Shown here: in pieces, positions 56,302-64,000 of the stretch
Layout of the letters: each line of letters begins with the position of its first letter
Position numbering within the stretch: the stretch's first letter is position 1
Source: Floricoccus tropicus
Lineage (GTDB): Bacteria > Bacillota > Bacilli > Lactobacillales > Streptococcaceae
Direction: 5' to 3'
Length of the DNA stretch: 64,000 nt
NCBI RefSeq assembly: GCF_001832905.1
Contig: NZ_MKIR01000012.1
Span: 1 to 64,000, forward strand
The notes under the pieces: generated by a model
Databases searched by the model: none
Seen by the model: the letters and a program-made list of their open reading frames with translations, nothing else
Told to the model about the DNA's origin: nothing
Program-made: the position numbers and the translations under genes

Positions 56302-56428
56302 AGCTACTCCTTTTTAGGTATTTTAGCATATAAGTCAATAGTAGGATAGTAAATCAAAATCAAGCGTTTTCATGTACTTAGTGTTATACTTTATATATAG
56401 ATAATTTTTAATTGAAAAGGAGATTAAA

Positions 56429-56980
56429 ATGACAAAAATAGGTATTATTATTGGAAGTTTGCGTAAAGGTTCTTTTAATAGAAAAGTTGCTGAAGCAATT
56501 CTTCCCATGTTCAAAGGTGATCTTGAAGCAGACATTATCGAGATTGCTGATCTTGAAATGTATAATCAAGATCTAGATGATGAATCTACTCCAACTCAAG
56601 CATGGACAGATTTCAGAGATAAAGTTAAGACATATGATGGAATTGTATTTGTGACTCCAGAATATAATCGAAGTATTCCAGCAGTAATTAAGAATGCACT
56701 TGATGTAGGTTCAAGACCTTATGGAGCAAACGTATGGGATAAAAAACCAGCTGCCGTAATTAGTTCTTCAACTGGGGCAATTGGAGGATTTGGAGCTAAC
56801 CACATTTTACGTCAATCACTTGTTTTCCTTAATATGCCAACACTTCAACAACCAGAAGCATACTTAGGACACATTGATTCATCAATAACAGAAGATGGTA
56901 AGATTGACCAAAGAACTTCTGATTATCTGCAAGGAATTGTAGATTCTTATATAGAATTCTTTAAACAATTAAATAAATAA
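56429..56980 (+). CDS. NADPH-dependent FMN reductase family protein
   Basis: 183 residues, flavodoxin-like. IGIIIGSLRKGSFNRKVAEA is the FMN phosphate site and VFVTPEYNRSIPAVIKNALD the conserved second motif. Acts as quinone, azo or chromate reductase in relatives. AAGGAG precedes the ATG. Confidence 0.9.
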   Translation: MTKIGIIIGSLRKGSFNRKVAEAILPMFKGDLEADIIEIADLEMYNQDLDDESTPTQAWTDFRDKVKTYDGIVFVTPEYNRSIPAVIKNALDVGSRPYGANVWDKKPAAVISSSTGAIGGFGANHILRQSLVFLNMPTLQQPEAYLGHIDSSITEDGKIDQRTSDYLQGIVDSYIEFFKQLNK

Positions 56981-56986
56981 GGCATT

Positions 56987-57020
56987 AAAAAGCGATTCAA
57001 TAAAAATTGATCGCTTTTCT
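56987..57020. terminator. Bidirectional terminator
   Basis: AAAAGCGATTCAAT and ATTGATCGCTTTT pair with one bulged base between the convergent FMN reductase and acyl-CoA synthetase genes. Confidence 0.85.
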
Positions 57021-57052
57021 TTTTCTATTTATTATACAAATAACAAAAGTAA

Positions 57053-59170
57053 CTAAATTATTTTTGTATCGTCTTTCAAGACAACTAAAGAGTCCGCAGC
57101 ACAAACACCTTTGCCTTCTTCATAAACAAATATAGGATTAATATCTAGTTCTATTAACGAATCTTTGTTTTTTGCGGCTAAGTCTCCAATTGAGACAATT
57201 GCATTTGAGAGTGCATCGATATCAAGTTTCTTTTGCCCTCTATACCCATTAAATAGTGGCCAAGCCTTCAAACTCTTGATCATCTCGAGAGCCTCATTCT
57301 TGTTAATTGGAGCTGGATACAACGCTGTATCTTTAAACACTTCAACAAAGATTCCGCCCAATCCAACCATAACAGATGGTCCAAATTGAGGATCGTTTGA
57401 AACTCCAATTATTACTTCAGTTGCTTGGTCAACCATTTCTTGAACATTTATTCCATCTATCCGTGCTGAAGGCATGTATTCTTTTACACTAGATAAGATT
57501 TCATTATAGGCTTTTCTAACATTATCCTCACCATTGATAAATAATTTAACTCCACCAGCATCTGATTTATGTTGAATATCTTCTGAGGCAATCTTCAAAA
57601 CTACATTACCACCGATTTCCTCAGCAAATTTAACTGCTTCATCTTCACTAATAGCAAGTTTACTTATTGGTGTTCTAACACCATACTTTTGTAATACTTT
57701 CATTCCGTCAAGTTCATTTAAAACTTTTTGACTATCAGTTTTTTCTGAAATCTTTGAAGGGATTGCAACTTCCAAGCTTTTTTTAGATTTATCATATTCA
57801 GAAAAATTAATTATTTTCTTCAACGCAGGTAAAGCATATTTAGGTGGTGGTAAAATTGGAACACCAGCTTTAAGAAGTCTTTCTTGATACTCATGATTTC
57901 TCGTATTCTCCATATATGGCATCATGAGTATTGGTTTTTTTACATTTGTTTCAGCTAGTGCTTTTTCAATTCCAGGTGCCATATACTTTATAGCTGGATC
58001 ATATATTTCTTCAGCTAAAGTAAAACCAAGAATAAGAGTACCTATATTTTCATCTTCTAAAACAGCCTTAACAGTATTCGCATAGGTATCTACATCATAT
58101 GCAATAGAAGCAGTCGTATCCAAAGGATTCTTTGCAGTAGCATATGTTGGTAAAATATCATTTAATTTTTTTACTGTATCTTCAGTGAAATCAGGTAATT
58201 GAATGCCAAATTGCTCACTTGTATCTGCCGAAATACCAACCTCACCACCTGAAATTGCCATTATTGATACAGTAGATTTTTTAGGCAATTCATCCCAAGT
58301 TGCTAGCGTCATTGAGATACTATAAAGCTCTTGTAGGTCATCAACTCTTATGACACCAAATTTCCTAAATATTGAGTCAATGACTTTATCTGCACCAGCC
58401 AAACTTCCAGTATGTGAGGCGGCTGAAGCACTTCCTTTTTCAGATTTTCCAATTTTCAAAACTACAATTGGTTTTCTAAGTTCAGCAGCCCTTTTGAAAC
58501 TTTTTATTAATTTTTCAGGTTCTTGCACCCCTTCTAAATGCATTGCTATTACTTTAGATTTTTCATCTTCAACAAGATATTCTAAATAATCTTCCATCTT
58601 TACAACTGCTGAATTACCAGCACTTATATTATATGAAAGTTTCATATTCTGTGATTCCATCGCAGAAAGACATGTTTGACCACTTTGTGATATTAATGCT
58701 ACAGATCCTTTTCTATCTTCTTTTGGAATCATCAGAGCATAACTTGTAATTCCATCAATTAAATTTATGAATCCTGCACAATTTGGACCCATTAATGAAA
58801 TTCCTAACTCATTAGCAACCTTTTTAAGTTCTTCTTCATCTTTTTTATCTTCCAGTTTTCCTGTTTCGCTATAACCGCTAGCAAAAACAACTGCGCTACT
58901 TGCCCCTTTTTCAGCTGATTCTTTTAAAAGGTTATTTACAGTCTCTTTTCGGGTTGCAATTATTACTTGATCTATATCTTCTGGTAGATCTTTTATACTT
59001 GGATAACATTTATGACCAAATACTTCGTCCCTTGATGGATTAACAAAATAGATATTATCTTTATTGCCAAACTCCAATAAATTTCTAGCTGTGTCACCAC
59101 CAAACCCATCACGCTCATTTGCCCCTACTAATACTAGTTTTACAGGATTTAGAAGTTTTTCTACATTCAT
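57053..59170 (-). CDS. Acyl-CoA synthetase, ADP-forming (acetate-CoA ligase type)
   Basis: 705 residues, alpha and beta parts fused. It turns an acyl-CoA, ADP and phosphate into acid, CoA and ATP, or the reverse. CoA-binding Rossmann part at the N-terminus, LISQSGQTC, phospho-His in ASHTGSLAG (His253), and an ATP-grasp part from about 485 (GGNVVLKIASEDIQHKSDAG, MVGLGGIFVEVFKD). The ATG at 59170 lies six bases after AAAGGAA. Last gene of the cluster, unusual in a lineage that normally uses Pta-AckA. Confidence 0.88.
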   Translation of the reverse strand: MNVEKLLNPVKLVLVGANERDGFGGDTARNLLEFGNKDNIYFVNPSRDEVFGHKCYPSIKDLPEDIDQVIIATRKETVNNLLKESAEKGASSAVVFASGYSETGKLEDKKDEEELKKVANELGISLMGPNCAGFINLIDGITSYALMIPKEDRKGSVALISQSGQTCLSAMESQNMKLSYNISAGNSAVVKMEDYLEYLVEDEKSKVIAMHLEGVQEPEKLIKSFKRAAELRKPIVVLKIGKSEKGSASAASHTGSLAGADKVIDSIFRKFGVIRVDDLQELYSISMTLATWDELPKKSTVSIMAISGGEVGISADTSEQFGIQLPDFTEDTVKKLNDILPTYATAKNPLDTTASIAYDVDTYANTVKAVLEDENIGTLILGFTLAEEIYDPAIKYMAPGIEKALAETNVKKPILMMPYMENTRNHEYQERLLKAGVPILPPPKYALPALKKIINFSEYDKSKKSLEVAIPSKISEKTDSQKVLNELDGMKVLQKYGVRTPISKLAISEDEAVKFAEEIGGNVVLKIASEDIQHKSDAGGVKLFINGEDNVRKAYNEILSSVKEYMPSARIDGINVQEMVDQATEVIIGVSNDPQFGPSVMVGLGGIFVEVFKDTALYPAPINKNEALEMIKSLKAWPLFNGYRGQKKLDIDALSNAIVSIGDLAAKNKDSLIELDINPIFVYEEGKGVCAADSLVVLKDDTKII

Positions 59171-59215
59171 TAACAATTCCTTTCTTAAAAAATTTAGAGA
59201 TAGCTCGCAAATTTA

Positions 59216-60559
59216 TTATAGTATGTAATTTCCACCATTTGCCATTGCAAACAATCTACGTCTAGTGAATGTAGAGGCATCAGTAATACCTTCTCCAGTT
59301 GGAGTAGCAATAGTTGGAGAATCTTTTCCAGTACCATCTACACCGAAGGCTGCTGACGTACCACCATTTTGAACATAGATTGATGTATTAATTCTACGAC
59401 CAAACTCTGTTACTCTATATACATCTTTTGACCATATTGATGCAGAATGATTATTATTATTTTCTGCTTCAATTGCCCATTCCATTGCTGACTCAAAATT
59501 AGGTGTTGGAACAATAGGGATAATAGGTAGTAATTGCTCTTTTTGAACAAATAAATCATCTTTATCAGTAATAAAAATTGCTACCCTAGGATCGCCTTCG
59601 ACATCTACACCAGCATCTGATAAAATTTTTGAAGCATCTCTTCCGATATAATCTTTATTTACTACCTTTTCTCCAGACTCAAGTTCTACAAAAATCAAAT
59701 CTCTAACCTTATTTGCTTCTTCTTCACTTAAAAGTCTCGCACCTGATTCAACAAACGCATTAGTAAAACGATCAAGTACCTGATTAGAAACAAATATTTC
59801 TTTTTCTGTAGTACACATTAATGTATTATCGTATCCAGTCGATAAGTATAGCTCATTTGCTGCACGCTCTACATCTGCCGTCTCATCAACAATTGTTGGA
59901 GGGTTACCTGCTCCTGCAGCAATAACTTTTTTACCGGAAGCCATTAGAGTCTTAACCATGGCTGGTCCACCTGTTCCCACTAATAGTTTTACATATGGTG
60001 ATTCTAAGATTTCTTGCAATGTTGCAAGACTTGGATTTGCTGACATTGTAACTAAGTTATTAGGTCCCCCAGCATCAACAACAGCTTTATTAAATGTTTT
60101 TACTGCAATTGAAGAAGATTTTTCTGCAAATGGATGTGCATTAAATACAACGGAATTCCCTGCAGCTAAGTTTGAAATTCCGTTACCAATCACAGTCAAA
60201 CTTGGATTAGTTGAAGGTGTTACAGCACCAACTACACCATAAGGGGCAGAGTATTCAATTGTAAGACCTTTATCAGTCGCGAAAGCCCTTGTTTTTATCA
60301 CTTCAGTCCCAGGTGTATTTAATATACCACCTAAGTTTTTATCTATTTTATCTTCTACACGACCAAATTTAGTTTCTTCAAATTCAAAATTTGAAAGTTC
60401 ATCATTTATTTTCTCGAATTCTTTTCTCACATTACTAATCATTTGGTCTCGTTGTTCAAGAGAATAATTATTTACTAAATCTTTTTGAGCTTTATTTGCC
60501 GCATCTAATGCTTCAGCCATTGTTGCAAAAACACCAAATTCCATTTTATCGTTATACAT
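59216..60559 (-). CDS. CoA-acylating aldehyde dehydrogenase (EutE/PduP-like)
   Basis: 447 residues. Converts an aldehyde to acyl-CoA with NAD. Motifs: YGVVGAVTPSTNPSLTVI, GTGGPAMVKTLMASGKK and catalytic Cys249 in NTLMCTTEKE. No N-terminal microcompartment targeting extension is evident and no shell genes are in the window. The downstream gene makes ATP from acyl-CoA, which fits a catabolic direction. Confidence 0.88.
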   Translation of the reverse strand: MYNDKMEFGVFATMAEALDAANKAQKDLVNNYSLEQRDQMISNVRKEFEKINDELSNFEFEETKFGRVEDKIDKNLGGILNTPGTEVIKTRAFATDKGLTIEYSAPYGVVGAVTPSTNPSLTVIGNGISNLAAGNSVVFNAHPFAEKSSSIAVKTFNKAVVDAGGPNNLVTMSANPSLATLQEILESPYVKLLVGTGGPAMVKTLMASGKKVIAAGAGNPPTIVDETADVERAANELYLSTGYDNTLMCTTEKEIFVSNQVLDRFTNAFVESGARLLSEEEANKVRDLIFVELESGEKVVNKDYIGRDASKILSDAGVDVEGDPRVAIFITDKDDLFVQKEQLLPIIPIVPTPNFESAMEWAIEAENNNNHSASIWSKDVYRVTEFGRRINTSIYVQNGGTSAAFGVDGTGKDSPTIATPTGEGITDASTFTRRRLFAMANGGNYIL

Positions 60560-60699
60560 AATTTCTCCTTTTTTGGTTTATTAATCTGAAAACTACGCTA
60601 CTATGCTTCACTAATGTATTCAAATCAGGGGTTAATGAGAATTACTAATTCTAATCTTTTTATATATTAACTCACCTGTTTGACTTAATATTGAATTTC

Positions 60700-61347
60700 T
60701 CAAGATTCCTTTACAGGTTCTGGGATACCTGCGATTTTTCTAGAAAAAGGTGCAGTATGTCCCATCATCCAGTCAATTAATGGTCCATAAGTTAAAACAG
60801 CAATAACTGTTCCTATCCCCCATGGCCCTCCCATAAAGAAAGCAATTGTAAAGAATGTTGCATAGACTATGATATGTGAAATACCATATCTAATATGAAA
60901 CCACTCTGTTATTGATAAAGTTAAAATATCTGAAGTCTGATAACCCATATCCATAGGGATGTAATAGGCTAATGCAAAACAAATTAATATCGTTCCTGAA
61001 ATGATATAAAAGGCATTTAATGCAAATGATGCTTCTGCAGGAAAAATATTGTCAACAATAGGTGTAAACATATCAATTGCTGGACCAATACCAAATGCAT
61101 ATGCAAATGATCCAAATCCAATTAATTTCCTATTTATAAAGAAGAAAACTACGAAAAGTAAGCCTTCAAATACGAGGGAAGCTGTTCCAAAAGTCCAACC
61201 TAATTTTTCTGACAAGGCAATCTCAAACATCGTAAGTGGATCTGAACCAGTATGAGATTTAACAAATAATACAACTCCCAAAGCAGCAATAATAACTGAG
61301 GGTACTACTGCTAAACATTTTCGAATATACTCTTTACTAAACATCAT
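60700..61347 (-). CDS. YczE/YitT-like integral membrane protein
   Basis: 215 residues with five or six helices. GVVLFVKSHTGSDPLTMFEIAL and MGYQTSDILTLSITE fit the YczE/YyaS family. Overlaps the cyclase gene by 11 bases, so it belongs to the operon. It may carry the pathway substrate; that is inference from position. Confidence 0.7.
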   Translation of the reverse strand: MMFSKEYIRKCLAVVPSVIIAALGVVLFVKSHTGSDPLTMFEIALSEKLGWTFGTASLVFEGLLFVVFFFINRKLIGFGSFAYAFGIGPAIDMFTPIVDNIFPAEASFALNAFYIISGTILICFALAYYIPMDMGYQTSDILTLSITEWFHIRYGISHIIVYATFFTIAFFMGGPWGIGTVIAVLTYGPLIDWMMGHTAPFSRKIAGIPEPVKES

Positions 61348-61990
61348 TCACCTCAATTGCCACTGCTCTTACAGGTGAACCATCACAGTGTATGTATAAA
61401 GGAAATGCAGATACAAAGAAATTATCGCTAGTTATATCTGAAAAATTAGCCCAATTTTCCCCAATTATTAAATTATGTTCTGAGAATAAGTCATGAACAG
61501 GAAATTCTGTTCCTCCTGTTTGATCCGCATTAATTGTATCAATACCTAAAAATTTAATTCCATTATCAATCAATGCTTGAGCAGCTTCACCATTCACATA
61601 TGGATGAGTAAAAAATTCCTCTTTCCCAATGTTTTTATCCCATTTTGTACGGAATAGTACAAATGGATTTTCTTTTACTCTAGGAAGAAATTCTTCTATA
61701 TCTGCTAGAGTTATTTCTTCATTATTTCCTTTATTTGAAACATCTATCAGCAATCCTTTACCAAAGAAATTATCAAGACTCATTTCATCAACGAATGATC
61801 CTGTATTAGAAAAATGATATGGGGCATCAACATGAGAACCTGACTGAGAACCAACAAAAACTCCAAATAAATTATATCCTTCATTATCAACTGTTGTAGC
61901 AACATCAATATTTGGAATAGGATCTCCTGGGTACACAGGTGTTTTTTCGTTTAAGTGAAGTGATAAATCAATAATCCTTCTAATGTTCAT
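61337..61990 (-). CDS. Cyclase-family metal hydrolase (kynurenine formamidase-like)
   Basis: 217 residues. The metal motif GSHVDAPYHF (51-60) with its His-Asp-His ligands defines the family, and IDLSLHLNEKTPVYPGDP is the usual start. Relatives hydrolyse formamides, lactams or isatin-like rings. First gene of a four-gene operon with a MerR-type promoter and a cre box in its leader. Confidence 0.85.
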   Translation of the reverse strand: MNIRRIIDLSLHLNEKTPVYPGDPIPNIDVATTVDNEGYNLFGVFVGSQSGSHVDAPYHFSNTGSFVDEMSLDNFFGKGLLIDVSNKGNNEEITLADIEEFLPRVKENPFVLFRTKWDKNIGKEEFFTHPYVNGEAAQALIDNGIKFLGIDTINADQTGGTEFPVHDLFSEHNLIIGENWANFSDITSDNFFVSAFPLYIHCDGSPVRAVAIEVNDV

Positions 61991-62101
61991 TTTAAATTTC
62001 TCCTTTTATTTTTTTGAATTTTATTAGTATCTAATAAAAGATTGTTCTCAAACACACATTAATATCTATAAACTTATAAAAATATTTTAATTCCGTTAAT
62101 C

Positions 62102-62115
62102 TGTAACCGTTTACA
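62102..62115. promoter_or_regulatory. cre box in the leader of the cyclase operon
   Basis: TGTAACCGTTTACA fits TGWNANCGNTNWCA at every position and is near-palindromic. It is about 85 bases downstream of the predicted transcription start, a position where CcpA would block elongation. Confidence 0.75.
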
Positions 62116-62158
62116 TAAGTTGATAAAAAAATATGTTTTTAATCAAAAACATTTTTAT

Positions 62159-62170
62159 TGTAGCGCTACA
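62159..62170. repeat. 12-bp palindrome in the cyclase operon leader
   Basis: TGTAGCGCTACA is a perfect palindrome about 30 bases downstream of the predicted start. It could be a regulator site; no match to a known one is claimed. Confidence 0.5.
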
Positions 62171-62205
62171 CCTCCAAACTTTTTTTATTATTTTTCCTTA
62201 ACTAT

Positions 62206-62236
62206 AATATAAAGCTTACTGTTACCACAAGGTCAA
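62206..62236 (-). promoter_or_regulatory. MerR-type promoter of the cyclase operon
   Basis: -35 TTGACC (62231-62236) and -10 TATATT (62206-62211) are separated by 19 bases, longer than the usual 17, as at promoters activated by MerR proteins. The spacer contains GTAACAGTA, close to the GTTACAGTA of the alcohol dehydrogenase promoter. Confidence 0.65.
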
Positions 62237-62253
62237 GCAAAATTTAATAATAG

Positions 62254-62285
62254 CTTCAAAAAAACTCTTCAAAAATTGAAGAGTT
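62254..62285 (-). terminator. Terminator of the iron alcohol dehydrogenase gene
   Basis: AACTCTTCAA and TTGAAGAGTT pair exactly around AAA, followed by T residues on the minus strand. Confidence 0.88.
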
Positions 62286-62292
62286 ATAAAAA

Positions 62293-63444
62293 TTAAAATT
62301 TATATGCTTTTTCTAATATTTCAATATATCCTTTTTTAGTTAACTCTTTAGCATTATCCGCTGTTAAATCGTTGATCAGTGCTTTCTCAGCAAGTGAATC
62401 AAAATCATCTTGACCAAATTTGTCTAGTTTTTCTAAATTAGGGAAATTAAATTGCTTTGTAAATTCTCTTAATACTTTAAGACCTTCTTCAGCAACTTGA
62501 GAACTATTTTTTCCATCTGGATCAACACCTAGTGCAACTGCGATATCAGCATATCTTTCAATTTCAGCGTCTAGGCTATATTCAATTACTGGAGTTAACA
62601 GTAACGCATTTAATAAACCATGTGGTAAATCATATTTTGCTCCTATTGTTTCAGACATTGCATGAACTGCACCTACATTAGAATTAATAAAAGCCATACC
62701 TGCCATTGAAGAGGCTATAAGCATTTTTTCTCTTGCTTCAATATTTGTTGGATTAGTAAAAGCTATTGGTAAATACTTTTTAACTAACTTAATTGCAGAC
62801 AATGCAAGACTATCTGAAATAGGATTGTGTACTTTAACTGTATAAGCTTCTATTGCATGGGTCATCACATCCATACCAGGACCTGCAGTAGCACTTTGAG
62901 GTAAAGTAATAGTTAGTTCTGGGTCTAATATTGCAATCGTTGGTATAAGGTTAATTGAGTCAAACATTGCCATTTTAAAGTGTCTATCAGTGTCATCAAG
63001 TACTGCACAGAAAGTAACCTCAGCTCCAGTGCCAGCGGTAGTAGGAATGCAAATATTTGCAAGCATTGGTTTATCAAGATCAGTAAAATCCCAGTCAGAA
63101 CACTTCCCACCATTGCTAACAAGTGCAGCTATTGCTTTTGCTTCATCTAAGGCAGAACCACCACCTAGGCCAATTATAATATCAATACCCTGCTCTTTGG
63201 CAATTTCTGCCCCCTCTTCACAATCATAATCCCTAGGATTTGGTTGAACTTTTGTATATGTAAAACTTGAAATTTCTTCTTTCTTTAGGCAATCAATAAT
63301 GAAATCAATAGTTTTAGAATCCTTAAAAAATGGATCAGATACAATTAAAGCTTTGGTTGCACCTAAAGATTTAGCTTGTGTTCCAACTTCTCCTAAAGAT
63401 CCCGCACCGGAAATAATACGGGTTTGATGATTAAAATTAAACAT
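62293..63444 (-). CDS. Iron-containing alcohol dehydrogenase
   Basis: 383 residues. NAD site IIGLGGGSALDEAKAIA and metal ligands in DVMTHAIEAY, GAVHAMSETIG and DLPHGLLNA mark the Fe-ADH family. The ATG at 63444 (MFNFNHQTRI) follows AAAAGGAG; a longer frame adds sequence from the promoter and is wrong. Probably reduces the pathway aldehyde to an alcohol. Divergent from the MerR gene. Confidence 0.92.
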   Translation of the reverse strand: MFNFNHQTRIISGAGSLGEVGTQAKSLGATKALIVSDPFFKDSKTIDFIIDCLKKEEISSFTYTKVQPNPRDYDCEEGAEIAKEQGIDIIIGLGGGSALDEAKAIAALVSNGGKCSDWDFTDLDKPMLANICIPTTAGTGAEVTFCAVLDDTDRHFKMAMFDSINLIPTIAILDPELTITLPQSATAGPGMDVMTHAIEAYTVKVHNPISDSLALSAIKLVKKYLPIAFTNPTNIEAREKMLIASSMAGMAFINSNVGAVHAMSETIGAKYDLPHGLLNALLLTPVIEYSLDAEIERYADIAVALGVDPDGKNSSQVAEEGLKVLREFTKQFNFPNLEKLDKFGQDDFDSLAEKALINDLTADNAKELTKKGYIEILEKAYKF

Positions 63445-63475
63445 AGTTTTTCTCCTTTTATTATTATATAATAAT

Positions 63476-63506
63476 ATTATAAACTCTACTGTAACAATAG
63501 AGTCAA
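63476..63506 (-). promoter_or_regulatory. MerR operator-promoter of the alcohol dehydrogenase
   Basis: -35 TTGACT (63501-63506) and -10 TATAAT (63476-63481) have a 19-base spacer. CTCTACTGTAACAATAGAG (63484-63502) is a dyad with perfect outer arms CTCTA/TAGAG lying in the spacer, the classic MerR operator position. The MerR gene starts about 40 bases away. Confidence 0.8.
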
Positions 63507-63541
63507 TAATCAATATTGTTGTATTATAAGAAGAGGAAATC

Positions 63542-64000
63542 ATGGAAGAAAAACTTTATTCAATCGGAGAATTTTCTAAAATAAATTCTGTAAAAAGGCA
63601 AACTTTATTGTGGTATGATAAAATTGATCTTTTCAAACCAGTTAAAATAACAGAAAATGGATATAGATATTATTCTCAAGAACAATTAGAACTTTTTATT
63701 GTAATTAGAAACCTTAAAGACTTAGGAATACCTTTAGAACAGATCAAAGATATTATTAATACTCGTACACCTGAAGAAATGATATTAATATTTGAAAAAC
63801 AAATCGAAAACATTGACATAACAATAAATAAACTTTCTCGTCTAAAGGATTCTCTTTGTAATTGGAATCAAATGATTAAAAAAATCGAATCATTGCCCTT
63901 TAACACTGTATTTATTGAATATCAGGAAGAAGAAAGGTTGTACGTAACTAATAATCTTTCATATCTATCTGATGAAGAGCGGATGTTAGAAATGACAAAA
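63542..64000 (+). CDS. MerR-family transcriptional regulator (3' end outside window)
   Basis: 153 codons seen, no stop before the window ends. YSIGEFSKINSVKRQTLLWY, DLFKPVKITENGYRYYSQEQ and the LKDLGIPLEQIKDII helix are the MerR DNA-binding domain. A dimerising helix follows (about 78-112), then the start of a ligand-binding domain of the BmrR/GyrI-like kind. GAGG lies five bases before the ATG. It probably activates both 19-bp-spacer promoters nearby. Confidence 0.9.
   Translation, partial: MEEKLYSIGEFSKINSVKRQTLLWYDKIDLFKPVKITENGYRYYSQEQLELFIVIRNLKDLGIPLEQIKDIINTRTPEEMILIFEKQIENIDITINKLSRLKDSLCNWNQMIKKIESLPFNTVFIEYQEEERLYVTNNLSYLSDEERMLEMTK

Noticed and set aside
62120-62160. 13-codon ORF in the cyclase operon leader
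   Set aside because: Its nearest GGAGG is 18 bases away, too far for efficient initiation, and the palindrome there better explains the sequence.
57053-63444. Bacterial microcompartment (eut/pdu) operon
   Set aside because: Only the aldehyde and alcohol dehydrogenases match; no shell proteins, cobalamin enzymes or targeting peptides were found in the window.

Overview
The window looks like a chromosomal segment of a low-GC Gram-positive bacterium of the order Lactobacillales, most like the Streptococcaceae (Lactococcus/Streptococcus side). The signs are strong AT bias, AAGGAGG-type ribosome binding sites, PurBox-activated purine promoters, class III fructose-bisphosphatase, an Asp23/Gls24-AmaP-DUF2273 envelope-stress operon, an M-box riboswitch before mgtA, BirA-controlled bioY, and a LysM/GRYQL-type cell-wall protein. 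Genus and species cannot be settled from the sequence. No rRNA, tRNA, CRISPR array, prophage or insertion sequence was seen.

Layout: 1-1.1 kb holds the start of a CitMHS-type transporter divergent from a GntR regulator. 1.1-3.8 kb holds a DUF915 hydrolase and an ABC-F ATPase preceded by a leader with terminators and small ORFs. 3.8-17.2 kb is the de novo purine block, all on the minus strand: purE-purK, then a lone AdhE-type aldehyde dehydrogenase with its own promoter and terminator, then purC-S-Q-L-F-M-N-H, a 40-codon small ORF, and purD. Both purine promoters carry a PurBox about 76 bp upstream of the predicted start. 17.2-22.7 kb holds GNAT and HIT genes, an ABC-LytTR-DUF3021 operon, a decayed ABC ATPase fragment and a HAAS-type membrane protein. 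22.8-37.3 kb is a mosaic of small housekeeping and accessory genes: GNATs, VOC, gdhA, fbp, bioY, an MDR transporter with an attenuator-like leader, a ThiN-like protein, and a repeat protein interrupted at a slippery A-run. 37.3-44.7 kb holds mgtA with its M-box, an ArsR-SRPBCC operon, and a double GNAT-HAD-kinase operon.

45-51 kb holds a secreted LysM protein, a two-gene operon of an APH-like kinase and a class I terpene synthase (the most unexpected item), a CsbD/LEA-like protein, a YeiH-type membrane protein and the Gls24 operon. 51-57 kb holds an EamA/SMR-like pair, an alpha/beta hydrolase, folC, a DUF998-like membrane protein, a 2H phosphoesterase and an FMN reductase.

57-64 kb is a catabolic cluster: ADP-forming acyl-CoA synthetase, CoA-acylating aldehyde dehydrogenase, YczE-like membrane protein, cyclase/formamidase-family hydrolase, iron-containing alcohol dehydrogenase and a divergent MerR regulator. 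The enzymes could together split an aldehyde into an alcohol plus an acid while making ATP. Two promoters in the cluster have the 19-bp spacer typical of MerR control, and one transcript carries a near-perfect cre box.
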